From an uncultured Opitutia bacterium (GTDB lineage Bacteria; Verrucomicrobiota; Verrucomicrobiia; Opitutales; Opitutaceae): a stretch of DNA of 45,003 nucleotides. The notes under the pieces are model-generated. The model was given only the letters and a program-made list of their open reading frames with translations, did not search any database and had not been told where the DNA came from. The position numbers were made by a program, and so were the translations under genes. Numbering within the stretch: position 1 is the first letter of the stretch; each line of letters begins with the position of its first letter. Of this stretch, positions 9,475 through 17,672 are shown piece after piece. Location: contig CAITWF010000109.1 of assembly GCA_903896015.1 (NCBI GenBank), forward strand, positions 1-45,003, written 5' to 3'.

Positions 9475-10197
9475 TCAACCCACCACCGCCGCCGGAAAGA
9501 TTCGGCGGCGTTTAGGACCGTCCGGGGCTCGGGCGGCGGAAGTCTCCGCCGGAATTCGGCGCACATGGCGGCGATCGCCGCGGAGTGCGTTTTCGGTGGC
9601 ACGGCGGATTTGAAAATCCTGCATGCGTTCGAACAGATCGAGCAGTTGCGCTGGTTGAGTGTAGGTGTCGAGTCCGGAGCGACCGAGGGCGAGCAACAGC
9701 TCGTGCGTGGCCTCGAGTGTCGCGAGGCAGCCGGGTTCGGGCTGCCGCTTGATCCGATAGCGGCTCGGCGCCGCGTTGGAAAACATGATGCGCGGCAGCC
9801 GTTGTAGCGTGAGGCTGGTGCGCAGCATCGGCCGGACCTTGCGCCACGTCGCATCCAGTAGAAACACCACGAGCCGCCGGCCCGCGAAGTCGGCAGCGGA
9901 CAGTTCGCCCTTCGACAAGTCGCGCGCACCGCGGCCCGGGTAGAGCAGCACGGGATAATTTTTCGGATCGTTGATTAAAGCCTGCACGGCCTCGTGCTCG
10001 TCGAAGCTGATACCGAGGTGCAGTTCGCTGTCGCGCAGACAGAGGTGCGTCAGCCGCCCCGTGTTTGCCTTCACCCGCTTGTGCTCATCCGGGTGCATGA
10101 GGATGACGAACTTCGTGCGCGTCGGCATGGGCGTGATCGATCCGCACCAGCAATGCTGGGCCGGCCAGTAACAACGGTAGCACATCACGCGACTCAT
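9475..10197 (-). CDS. DTW-domain protein, probable tRNA acp3U aminocarboxypropyltransferase
   Basis: This 240-residue member of the DTW family probably transfers the 3-amino-3-carboxypropyl group of S-adenosylmethionine to a tRNA uridine, as TapT (YfiP) does at U47 in E. coli. An N-terminal cysteine group (CYRCYWPAQHCWC, residues 6-18) may bind metal. HPDE at 35-38 precedes NTGRL, and the family hallmark DxTW appears as DATW at 115-118. Ser/Gly strands matching the SPOUT-like core lie between them. The frame extends upstream to 10416, but the start at 10197 puts the cysteine motif at the N-terminus as in homologues. It diverges from the esterase gene. Confidence 0.85.
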   Translation of the reverse strand: MSRVMCYRCYWPAQHCWCGSITPMPTRTKFVILMHPDEHKRVKANTGRLTHLCLRDSELHLGISFDEHEAVQALINDPKNYPVLLYPGRGARDLSKGELSAADFAGRRLVVFLLDATWRKVRPMLRTSLTLQRLPRIMFSNAAPSRYRIKRQPEPGCLATLEATHELLLALGRSGLDTYTQPAQLLDLFERMQDFQIRRATENALRGDRRHVRRIPAETSAARAPDGPKRRRIFPAAVVG

Positions 10198-10436
10198 GGT
10201 TCGGCAGGATTGCGCGCCGTGCGTCGCGTGACCAGAGGCAATATGCTCTGCCTTTCCCTGCAGCGCGGCAGCCCGACGGGCACCAACCATCGTGCGCAGG
10301 TGCATCAGATCACTTCGGTCTTCGACGCGCGTGCCGCGGTGCATAGGTTGGGTCCGCAGGAAACAACGCCACCAAGCCCGGATTTTTGTTCGTGGCGAAA
10401 GCCAGGACTTCTGCATCCTCGCAAGAAGACCGCCAC

Positions 10437-11261
10437 GTGAACCTCAACCCTCTGATGCGCACCTTCCTGCTTCTCGCCCTTGTCGCTTCCACGTTGCGCG
10501 CTACTCCGCCCGAAGCGCCACCACCGGTCGCCCTGCCGTTCACCGAGCAACGGACAATCACGTCGGCTGAAATCGGCCAGCAATTCGATTTGCTTGTGCG
10601 CCTGCCCGACGACTACGCGACCTCCGGCAAACGTTATCCCGTCCTTTTCGTACTCGACGGCTGGCATTTCCCCTTCCTGGCCTTCCTCGCCAACAACAAT
10701 CTCTATTCGGAGAAAATGCCACCGGTGATCATGGTGAACCTGAGCTACCCCGCCGGCATCAACACGATGGTGCCGCGCGCGCGCGACTTCACGCCCACTA
10801 CGTTCACCGAACGCGAAGCCAACTCCGGCGGCGCGCCCGCGTTTCTTAAATTTCTCGCAAACGACGTGATTCCCTACGTCGACAAGACCTATCGCACGTT
10901 CCCGGCCAATCGCGGACTGCTGGGGCATTCGTATGGCGGGTTGTTCGCGCTCTACGCGCTCGAGGAACGCCCCGACCTCTTCCAACGCATCGTCGCCGCG
11001 AGCCCGGTGGTCGATTGGGATCACCGCTATCTCTTCACGCACGCGGCCGGGAAACTCAAAAACCTCGCCTTCCCGGTCCGGCTCGATCTCTCCGCCGGCG
11101 ACGACGACGTGACCGGGGTGCCCGATTTCGAAAAGCTTCTCACTGAGATCGGCACCGGAAAACTAGTTCACCGCTTCACGCTCTATCCGGGTCAGAATCA
11201 CAATTCCGTTCGCACGCTCTCCTTTCCCGCCGGGCTCTATTGGATTTACGCGGATCGCTAG
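10437..11261 (+). CDS. Secreted alpha/beta-hydrolase, putative esterase
   Basis: This 274-residue exported serine hydrolase of the putative-esterase (esterase D / IroE-like) type probably cleaves an ester bond outside the cytoplasm. It has a hydrophobic signal segment (FLLLALVASTLRA, residues 10-22), the early strands DLLVRLPDDY and YPVLFVLDGWHF, the nucleophile elbow GHSYGG with Ser165, and a C-terminal His in PGQNHNS. An acidic partner is likely among the Asp residues of DLSAGDDD. The start is uncertain: GTG 10437 has a weak purine-rich upstream (AAGAAGA), while ATG 10455 gives a shorter signal peptide. It is monocistronic and the substrate is unknown. Confidence 0.85.
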   Translation: MNLNPLMRTFLLLALVASTLRATPPEAPPPVALPFTEQRTITSAEIGQQFDLLVRLPDDYATSGKRYPVLFVLDGWHFPFLAFLANNNLYSEKMPPVIMVNLSYPAGINTMVPRARDFTPTTFTEREANSGGAPAFLKFLANDVIPYVDKTYRTFPANRGLLGHSYGGLFALYALEERPDLFQRIVAASPVVDWDHRYLFTHAAGKLKNLAFPVRLDLSAGDDDVTGVPDFEKLLTEIGTGKLVHRFTLYPGQNHNSVRTLSFPAGLYWIYADR

Positions 11262-11338
11262 CCACGGGGTGATCGCGGCGGAACGCGCGATGTGCGACCT
11301 TGCTCTCTCGGCGGCAACCCGGCACATCCGAACGTTTC

Positions 11339-12232
11339 ATGCCGTGGATCGTCGCCAGTCTCATCTCCGCTTTTTTCCTTGGGTGCTATGATCTTTGCAC
11401 CAAGCACGCCGTGCGCGACAACGCCGTGCTCCCGGTCCTCTTCCTCGCCAACCTCTGCAGTACGGTCATCTGGCTCGGGCTGATGGCGCTCCACGCGGGC
11501 GCGCCGGCGCTGCTGCCTGCGGCGCTCACGGTCGCGCCGCTCACGTGGGCTCAACATGGACTGATGCTCGCAAAGTCCGCGTTGGTCGCCGTCGCTTGGG
11601 TTTGTTCGTATTTCGCCGTCAAGCATCTGCCCGTCTCAATCTCCTCGCCGATCCGCGCCACGATCCCGGTGTGGACGTTTATCGGGGCGCTCGTGCTCCT
11701 CGCGGAGCGGCCCACGACGATGGAAACGCTCGGCATCGTCACGACGCTGGCGGCCTTCGTCGAGTTATCCTTCGCCGGCGCGAAGGAAGGCATCCACTTC
11801 CATCGCAACAAATGGATCGGCTACCTGCTGGCCGGCACGATTCTCGCGGCGCTGGCCGGGCTCTTTGACAAATTTCTCCTCGGCCGCGCGGGCTTCACGC
11901 CCTCCACCTTGCAGGCGTGGTTCTCAATCTATCTCGCCCTCCTTTTTCTGCCGCTCGCGATCGGCTGGAAAATGCGCTGGTGGCCGCGTCACACGTTTGA
12001 ATGGCGCTGGAGCGTGGTCGCGGTGTCACTGACGCTGCTCATCGGCGACTACGTTTACTTTAACGCCCTGCGCGATCCGCACGCGCTCATCTCGGTCGTC
12101 TCCAGTCTGCGCCGCGGCAGCGCGCTCGTGGCCTTTGCCGGCGGCGTGCTGCTCTTCAAGGAGGGCAACGCTCGGCGGAAAATTCCCGCCGTGATCGGTG
12201 TGCTCCTTGGCATCGCCCTCACACTCGCCTGA
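11339..12232 (+). CDS. EamA/DMT-family transporter, copy 1
   Basis: This 297-residue inner-membrane permease of the drug/metabolite transporter superfamily has about ten hydrophobic helices arranged as two EamA repeats. The first begins [19 protein letters not shown] and the second includes LAGTILAALAGLFDKF. The end [20 protein letters not shown] is the typical last pair of helices. The substrate is not predictable. The ATG at 11339 is chosen because the first membrane helix starts there and the paralogue at 12355 aligns from the same Met. The next gene is a tandem duplicate, about 80 percent identical by eye with no gaps. Confidence 0.88.
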   Translation: MPWIVASLISAFFLGCYDLCTKHAVRDNAVLPVLFLANLCSTVIWLGLMALHAGAPALLPAALTVAPLTWAQHGLMLAKSALVAVAWVCSYFAVKHLPVSISSPIRATIPVWTFIGALVLLAERPTTMETLGIVTTLAAFVELSFAGAKEGIHFHRNKWIGYLLAGTILAALAGLFDKFLLGRAGFTPSTLQAWFSIYLALLFLPLAIGWKMRWWPRHTFEWRWSVVAVSLTLLIGDYVYFNALRDPHALISVVSSLRRGSALVAFAGGVLLFKEGNARRKIPAVIGVLLGIALTLA

Positions 12233-12240
12233 CCAATCCT

Positions 12241-12275
12241 ACCGGCGGAGAAATCCATTGCATGATTTCGCCGGT
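12241..12275 (+). terminator. Possible hairpin terminator after EamA copy 1
   Basis: ACCGGCG...AAATC pairs with GATTTCGCCGGT through a 12-bp stem with a 3-nt bulge and the loop CATTGCAT, 8 bases after the stop. No T-tract follows, so factor-independent termination is uncertain. Confidence 0.3.
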
Positions 12276-12354
12276 CTGAGGCCGGGGCGCCAGCCCGCTC
12301 ACGACGTCTGAGTCCTTGCAGATCGCCGACCAACCCGGCACACCCGACCGTTTC

Positions 12355-13248
12355 ATGCCGTGGATCGCCGCCAGTCTCGTCTCTGCTTTCTTCCTTGGGT
12401 GCTACGATCTCTGCACCAAGCACGCCGTGCGCGACAACGCCGTGCTGCCGGTGCTCTTTCTCGCCAACCTCTGCAGCGCGACCGTCTGGCTGGTGCTGAT
12501 GGCGGCGCACGTCTGCGGCCCAACGCTGCTGCCGGCGAGTCTCACGGTGGACGCGCTCACCTGGACGCAGCACGCGCAACTGCTGTTGAAATCGTTCATC
12601 GTGGCGACCTCGTGGGTTTGCTCATATTTCGCCGTCAAACATCTGCCCGTGTCGCTCGCCGCGCCGATTCGCGCCACGACGCCGGTCTGGACGCTCATCG
12701 GCGCCCTCGCCCTGCTCGGAGAGCGGCCGACGTCGCTCGAAATGCTCGGCATCGTGACGACGCTCGCCTCGTTCGTTGGCCTCTCGTTTGCGGGGGCGAG
12801 GGAAGGCATCCACTTTCACCGCAATAGGTGGGTCGGCTGGCTGCTCGCCGGCACCGTACTCGGCTCGGTGAGCGGTCTCTACGACAAGTTCCTGCTCGGC
12901 CGAGCGGGCTTCGCGGCCTCGACCGTGCAAGCGTGGTTCTCGATCTATCTCGCTCTGTTATTTCTGCCGCTAGCCGTCGGCTGGAAATTGCGCTGGTGGC
13001 CGCGCCACACCTTTGAATGGCGCTGGAGCGTCGTCGGCGTATCGGCCGCGCTTCTCGTGGCGGACTTTGTTTATTTCAGCGCGCTACGCGATCCGCACGC
13101 GTTGATCTCGGTGGTGTCGAGCCTGCGACGCGGGAGCGCGCTGGTGGCGTTTGCCGGCGGCGTGTTGCTCTTCAAGGAAGGCAACGCCCGGCGAAAACTC
13201 CCCGCCGTGATCGGCGTGCTCGCGGGCATTGCGCTCACGTTGGCGTAA
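12355..13248 (+). CDS. EamA/DMT-family transporter, copy 2
   Basis: This 297-residue inner-membrane permease is a paralogue of the gene at 11339. The second EamA unit and the sequence ending in [14 protein letters not shown] are almost unchanged between the copies. Differences concentrate in two stretches of the first half (residues about 42-75 and 80-88), where helix faces that could shape substrate choice would lie; that is inference. There is no intervening gene, and the two copies could be transcribed together. It converges with the molybdopterin-subunit gene 26 bases downstream. Confidence 0.88.
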   Translation: MPWIAASLVSAFFLGCYDLCTKHAVRDNAVLPVLFLANLCSATVWLVLMAAHVCGPTLLPASLTVDALTWTQHAQLLLKSFIVATSWVCSYFAVKHLPVSLAAPIRATTPVWTLIGALALLGERPTSLEMLGIVTTLASFVGLSFAGAREGIHFHRNRWVGWLLAGTVLGSVSGLYDKFLLGRAGFAASTVQAWFSIYLALLFLPLAVGWKLRWWPRHTFEWRWSVVGVSAALLVADFVYFSALRDPHALISVVSSLRRGSALVAFAGGVLLFKEGNARRKLPAVIGVLAGIALTLA

Positions 13249-13273
13249 GCGAGCCGAAGCAACCTCGCCCCCA

Positions 13274-15448
13274 TCACGCCCACTTCAAACTCTCGCCGCT
13301 GAACGGCAAGGTCCGGAGGCGCTTGCCCGTCGCCGCGAAGATCGCGTTGCACACCGCGGGCGCGGCAGGCGGGAGGCCAGGCTCACCCAAGCCGGTCGGC
13401 GGCGCGATCGACTTGATGAACTGAACGTCCACCAGCGGCGGTGACTGGTTCATCCGCAGCATCGGATATTGATCAAAATTCGTCTCCGCCGCGGCGCCGC
13501 GCTTGATCGTGATCCGTTGGAACCACGCGGCGCTGATGCCATCGAGTATCGCGCCCTGCACCTGCGACTCCGCAGAGCTGAGATTGATGATCGTGCCGGC
13601 GTCGACGACGGCGGTGAGTTTCTTGATCGCGAGTTCGCCATCCGGACTGACCTTCACGTCGGCGACGATCGCCACGTAGGCGTTGTTCGTGTGCGTGACC
13701 GCGAATCCCTGGCCTTCGCCGCGCGGGTGCTTCTGACTCCACCCGGCTTTCTCCGCGGCAAGTTTCAAAACCGCGGTCATCTTCGCCGGATCGAAGCCGC
13801 CTCCGCGTCCACCTCGGCCGCCGCCGGAATTCGCCGGGGCCGAAATGCCAGCCAGCAGATCGAGCGTGAACACGAGCGGATCGCGGCCGGCGGCGTGGGC
13901 GAGTTCGTCGACGAAACACTGCGTGGCCCACGTGTTGCCGTTGTCGCCGGGCGCGCGCCAATAGCCCGTGGGCACGCCGGCGGGGAGTTTGTCCGCCTGC
14001 ACGCGCGAGCCGGGGATCGCGTTAAAGGGAAACCCGCCCGCGGTCATGTCGCCGGGGCCGCCCTGCATCTTAACAAACGCATCGTGCAGGGCAACGACTT
14101 TGCCGGACTCGTCGAGGCCGGCGGAGAAATAGTGCCAGCCGTTCGAGCGGTAGTTGTCATGCGCGAAATCGTGTTCGCGCGTCCACGTCAGCTTCACCGG
14201 CATGCCTTCGAGCTTTTTCGCGATTGCCGCAACCTCGATCGAAAATTCGTTGCTGCCGCGCCGGCCAAAGCCGCCGCCGAGGCGCGTGACGTGCACGACG
14301 ACGTTCGGCGCCGTGATGCCGAGCCCGTTGGTGACGAGGTTGTGGCCGCTTGCGGGAATCTGCGTGGGCGTCCACATCTCCATCACGCCGCCCTTGAAGA
14401 GCGCCGTGCAGTTTTGCGGCTCGAGCGTGGCGTGCGCGAGAAACGGATAGTGATAGGTCGCCTCGATGGCCTTCACGCCGGGCGCGAGTTCGGCAGGCTT
14501 CGCCGCTTTCGCGAGCGCCTCGGCCTGCTTCGCCATCATTTCGCTGTCCTGGCTGACGCCGGTGCCCTCGTCCCACTGCACGCGCAACGCCTTCGTCGCG
14601 CTGAACGCCGCCCACGTCGAGTCCGCGACTACCGCGACGCCCGACGGCAGGCCCTTGATGTCATCGATCGCGAACGCGTCCCGCACCCCGGGCTTCGCCT
14701 TCACCTCGGCAAGATTCGCGCTGAGATATTTTCCACCGAAGACCGGACACTTCGTGTAGGTCGCGTAAACCATGCCCGGCAACTTCACATCGAGGCCGAA
14801 GAGCGGCTGGCCGGAAACAATCTTCGCATTGTCCACGCCGGGCACCCGCGTGCCGATCAACTTGAAATCCTTCGGATCCTTGAGGGACGCGTCGGACGGC
14901 GGCGTGACCGTGGAAGCTTTTGTGGCGAGTTCGCCGTAAGTCGCGCGCCGGTTCGAGGCCGCGTGAAGCACCACGCTCTTTTCGGTGGTGCATTCGGACG
15001 CCGGCACACTCCAGGTCTGCGCAGCCGCCGCGATCAACATCGCGCGCGCTGTCGCACCGGCGCGGCGGAGCGGCAGGTAATTTCCGGGAGTCGAGCCACT
15101 GCCCACGGCGAATTGCCGACCGTAAGCGGGATTCAGATCGCCCTGCGTAATCGTCACCTGCTCCCACGCGACGTCGAGTTCCTCAGCGATGATCATCGGC
15201 AGCGCGGTCTTCGCGCCCTGCCCCATTTCGGAGTTGGGCGCGATGAGCGTAACCGCACCGCTAGGCGCAATCGTGATGAAGGCGTTGGGCGCAAAGTTCG
15301 CCGGCGTCGCGGGAGTGGTTTCCGCGAGCGCGGAATTCCCGAATCGCAAGTAGGTGCCAACGATCAATCCACCACCGGCGAGCGCGCTGACCCTGATGAA
15401 ACTGCGGCGATCCATGATCGCGGAGAAAGAATAAGAGGGCGTTTTCAT
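13274..15448 (-). CDS. Xanthine dehydrogenase-family molybdopterin-binding subunit, Tat-exported
   Basis: This is the large catalytic subunit of a molybdenum hydroxylase, closest in layout to the isoquinoline 1-oxidoreductase beta (IorB) type. It carries an RR-containing Tat signal ([16 protein letters not shown], residues 12-27) and would work in the periplasm. Motifs seen are [20 protein letters not shown] near the start, GGGFGRRG in the molybdopterin region and GLGEPGLPP near the C-terminus, whose Glu is the catalytic base in this family. At 724 residues it has a normal length. The start could also be ATG 15415. No [2Fe-2S] small subunit lies in the window, so its electron-transfer partner is unknown. 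Confidence 0.88.
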   Translation of the reverse strand: MKTPSYSFSAIMDRRSFIRVSALAGGGLIVGTYLRFGNSALAETTPATPANFAPNAFITIAPSGAVTLIAPNSEMGQGAKTALPMIIAEELDVAWEQVTITQGDLNPAYGRQFAVGSGSTPGNYLPLRRAGATARAMLIAAAAQTWSVPASECTTEKSVVLHAASNRRATYGELATKASTVTPPSDASLKDPKDFKLIGTRVPGVDNAKIVSGQPLFGLDVKLPGMVYATYTKCPVFGGKYLSANLAEVKAKPGVRDAFAIDDIKGLPSGVAVVADSTWAAFSATKALRVQWDEGTGVSQDSEMMAKQAEALAKAAKPAELAPGVKAIEATYHYPFLAHATLEPQNCTALFKGGVMEMWTPTQIPASGHNLVTNGLGITAPNVVVHVTRLGGGFGRRGSNEFSIEVAAIAKKLEGMPVKLTWTREHDFAHDNYRSNGWHYFSAGLDESGKVVALHDAFVKMQGGPGDMTAGGFPFNAIPGSRVQADKLPAGVPTGYWRAPGDNGNTWATQCFVDELAHAAGRDPLVFTLDLLAGISAPANSGGGRGGRGGGFDPAKMTAVLKLAAEKAGWSQKHPRGEGQGFAVTHTNNAYVAIVADVKVSPDGELAIKKLTAVVDAGTIINLSSAESQVQGAILDGISAAWFQRITIKRGAAAETNFDQYPMLRMNQSPPLVDVQFIKSIAPPTGLGEPGLPPAAPAVCNAIFAATGKRLRTLPFSGESLKWA

Positions 15449-15487
15449 GGCGGGAAAATTCCAAACGCCTCTCGATCGCCGGGAAAC

Positions 15488-15847
15488 TCAAGCGTCGTCC
15501 GACACGGGAAGCTGGGGCAGACTCGCCGCAAAGGCTGACGACGTAAAGGCGGTTATCGTGATTACCGGGCCCGCGGCACTAACGGTGTGTGCCGCGCCTG
15601 CCGGGATGTCGACGCGCGCGCCCGCACACGCGTTCACCGGCGGAACCTTCCGCCCGCCGTCCACGAGCAGCGCGCCCGAGAAGACGTAGATGCGCACCGG
15701 CGCCTCGTGGCAGTGCAACGGCGCCGCCGTGAATCCGCCCTGATGAACGGTCACCGGCCAGAGGTTGTCGCGGGCGATTTCGTGCAGGACGGCGGCCTTC
15801 TCCGAGCAATAATTCGGCGTGACGCGGACAACGGCGGATGAGTCCAT
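15488..15847 (-). CDS. Cupin-domain protein
   Basis: This 119-residue single-domain cupin has a likely metal-binding first motif HCHEAPVRIYVFSG and the second half PAGAAHTVSA, matching the conserved G(X)5HXH(X)3-4E(X)6G pattern only loosely (His-Cys-His then Glu). Such small cupins bind a metal or a small ligand and act as isomerases, oxygenases or sensors; no function can be chosen here. It is leftward, upstream of the molybdopterin-subunit gene with a 39-bp gap, so the two may share a transcript. Confidence 0.75.
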   Translation of the reverse strand: MDSSAVVRVTPNYCSEKAAVLHEIARDNLWPVTVHQGGFTAAPLHCHEAPVRIYVFSGALLVDGGRKVPPVNACAGARVDIPAGAAHTVSAAGPVITITAFTSSAFAASLPQLPVSDDA

Positions 15848-15874
15848 GCGCGAAATGAAACGGGCAACGGCAGC

Positions 15875-16513
15875 TTATTTTGCCGGCGCGGTGACGTGGG
15901 ATTTCAACACCGGATCAGTGGGCCAGTAGTGCTCGTGAATAATCAAACCCTCCGCCTCCATCAGCGGCCCGCGCACCGTGATCGACGGATCCGTGCGGGC
16001 GAAAATTTCGCGGCATTCGAGCAGCGGCGGCTTGGGGCCGGCGGTGGGCTTCGGCGGCAGCACGCGCTCGACGACGCGGGTGAGTTGCGACGAGGTCGTG
16101 CCGTAAACGACACGGTGAATTCCCGCCCACCGGATCGCACCGCAGCACATCACGCATGGCTCCGTGCTCGCGTAAAGCGTGCAGGCGGCGAGCGTGGTCG
16201 GATCGAATTTCTGGGTAGCCTTGCCGATCAGGCCCGTCTCGGCGTGCTGGGTGATGTCGTGGGTCGTGTAGATCGTGTTTTCGTATTCGAAGATAATTTT
16301 GCCGTCTTTCACGAGGAGCGCGCTGAACGGGTGATTGCCGTGCTCGACGGCCGAGCGCGCGACCTCGTAGGCGCGGGTCATGAACTGGCGATCGGCCGCA
16401 TCACAGGCGGGATCATCACGCAACGCGGCGATCGTGACGGATGAAGACGGCGGGACTTGGGCGGTCATGGCGGAAAGCGGAAGCAAGAAGACGAGCCAGC
16501 GGAGACAGTTCAT
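15875..16513 (-). CDS. Cytidine/nucleoside deaminase-family protein with signal-like N-terminus
   Basis: This 212-residue zinc-dependent deaminase belongs to the CMP/dCMP-guanine deaminase superfamily. The zinc site is HAE (His90, Glu92) and PCVMC (Cys120, Cys123). Such enzymes remove an amino group from a base or nucleoside (guanine, cytosine or adenosine type). The first 19 residues (RWLVFLLPLSAMTAQ) look like a signal peptide, which is unusual, because homologues are cytoplasmic and the substrate would be met outside. The start is the ATG at 16513; the frame continues upstream to 16705 without family resemblance. The substrate is unknown. The gene lies upstream of the cupin gene on the same strand, 27 bp away. 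Confidence 0.8.
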   Translation of the reverse strand: MNCLRWLVFLLPLSAMTAQVPPSSSVTIAALRDDPACDAADRQFMTRAYEVARSAVEHGNHPFSALLVKDGKIIFEYENTIYTTHDITQHAETGLIGKATQKFDPTTLAACTLYASTEPCVMCCGAIRWAGIHRVVYGTTSSQLTRVVERVLPPKPTAGPKPPLLECREIFARTDPSITVRGPLMEAEGLIIHEHYWPTDPVLKSHVTAPAK

Positions 16514-16674
16514 CGATGCAAGTGCGTTAAGGGAGGTTCGATTGGCGGGGCACGAGACCGTTGCAAGACGTGTGCCACGAAGGCTGCCGGTGGGGTCGTG
16601 CCACGCGATCGAAATCGCGGGTTGCGGTGCCGGCGTTTCCCTCGCCTCCTCAGTGACACTTTTCCTCCCTCCCG

Positions 16675-17001
16675 ATGCCGAATCCTTCCTGCCCCGCCTG
16701 TTCACTCGACGACGTGCTCAGCCACGCCGACAAATGGGAATGCTCCACCTGCGGTCACGAATGGCCGAAGGACGCTGCGCCCGAAACGGCGCGCGTCGTG
16801 AAGGATGCCCACGGCAATCTGCTCGTCGACGGTGATACCGTGGTGCTCATCAAGGACCTGAAGTTGCGCGGCGGCTCCGGCGTGTTGAAGGGCGGGACCA
16901 AGGTGAAGAACATCCGCCTTGTCGACGGCGATCACGAAATCGACTGCAAGGTCGAAGGCACCCCGATGGCGCTGAAGGCGTGTTTCGTGAAAAAGGCCTG
17001 A
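16675..17001 (+). CDS. yjdM: YjdM/PhnA-family zinc-ribbon protein
   Basis: This 108-residue cytoplasmic protein of the YjdM (PhnA) family has a zinc ribbon formed by CPAC (residues 6-9) and CSTC (23-26), followed by a small beta-barrel domain (VVKDAHGNLLVDGDTVVLIK, then KLRGGSGVLKGGTKVKNIRL). It was once linked to phosphonoacetate hydrolysis; that link is doubtful for most members, and the role is unclear. It begins divergently from the deaminase gene and is separated by about 160 bp. The length and all family landmarks are normal. Confidence 0.93.
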   Translation: MPNPSCPACSLDDVLSHADKWECSTCGHEWPKDAAPETARVVKDAHGNLLVDGDTVVLIKDLKLRGGSGVLKGGTKVKNIRLVDGDHEIDCKVEGTPMALKACFVKKA

Positions 17002-17041
17002 GCGGACGGTTGGAACGCGAGGCCGCATCGCGGCGCATCAG

Positions 17042-17074
17042 TTGCACGCGGGCACGCGCCGTGTAGGTTGCCCG
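17042..17074 (+). promoter_or_regulatory. Candidate promoter of the lipocalin gene, possibly leaderless
   Basis: TTGCAC (17042-17047) is separated by 16 bp from TAGGTT (17064-17069), a fair sigma70-type pair. The GTG start is only 5 nt after the -10 element, so transcription would begin at or near the start codon. Confidence 0.45.
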
Positions 17075-17614
17075 GTGAAATCATTCCGTTCCCTAGCCGC
17101 ATGCGGCGCGCTGGCCACCTCCCTGCTCAGCGGCTGCTCCAGCGTGTCGGCTCCGCCCCTCCGCACCGTCGCCCACGTTGATCTCGATCGCTATCTGGGC
17201 CGCTGGTATGTGATCGCGAACATTCCGTATTTTTTGGAAAACGGAAAAGTCGCGAGCTACGACACCTACGCGAAGCGGGCCGATGGCAAGCTCGACAACA
17301 TCTTCACCTTTCGCTCCGGCAACTTCGACGCACCGGAGAAAAGCTGGCACGGCACCGCGTGGGTGGCGAATCTAACCACTAACGCCGAATGGCGCGTGCG
17401 CTTCGTCTGGCCGCTTACCAGCACTTATCTCGTGCTCGAACTCGATCCCAACTATCGCTGGGCCGTCGTCGGCACACCGGGTCGCGGCCTGCTGTGGATT
17501 CTCGCCCGCGATCGCCAGATCTCTCCTGCCGACTACGAACGCATCCTCGTCCTCATCGAGCGTCAGGGCTACGATCGAACAAAGATCGTGCCCGTGCCGC
17601 AGCCGGCAGCATAA
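17075..17614 (+). CDS. Lipocalin-family outer-membrane lipoprotein (Blc-like)
   Basis: This 179-residue lipoprotein of the bacterial lipocalin (Blc) type probably binds or carries a lipid at the outer membrane. Residues 1-20 form a signal peptide and the lipobox LLSGC gives Cys21 as the lipidated residue, a substrate for the Lgt encoded nearby (21948). The lipocalin signature GRWYVIANIP is at 42-51, and later LELDPNYRWAVVGTP and ILARDRQISP follow the Blc pattern. The GTG at 17075 is chosen because the signal peptide starts there. It converges with the OYE gene. Confidence 0.9.
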   Translation: MKSFRSLAACGALATSLLSGCSSVSAPPLRTVAHVDLDRYLGRWYVIANIPYFLENGKVASYDTYAKRADGKLDNIFTFRSGNFDAPEKSWHGTAWVANLTTNAEWRVRFVWPLTSTYLVLELDPNYRWAVVGTPGRGLLWILARDRQISPADYERILVLIERQGYDRTKIVPVPQPAA

Positions 17615-17672
17615 AACGAGATCACTGCCGGCACCACCGCGCGACGGCGATCGAAAGCGAAACGACCGAAAA

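Larger units (their letters stand above)
11316..13248 (+). repeat. Tandem duplication, period 1016 bp
   Basis: The unit 11316-12232 is repeated at 12332-13248, offset by exactly 1016 bp at both the start and stop codons. Similarity begins about 23 bases before each start (ACCCGGCACA, then CCGTTTC or ACGTTTC before ATG) and covers the whole coding region, with none visible in the rest of the spacer. This looks like an in-place gene duplication followed by divergence. Confidence 0.85.

Noticed and set aside
12300-12330. Sixth copy of the interspersed repeat between the two EamA genes
   Set aside because: GACGTCTGAGTCCTTGCAGA resembles the left half but the right half and stem are not convincing.
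13469-15538. Plus-strand frame of about 690 codons over the molybdopterin-subunit gene
   Set aside because: The composition is Arg/Gly-rich without domain motifs, and the opposite strand has all the catalytic motifs.
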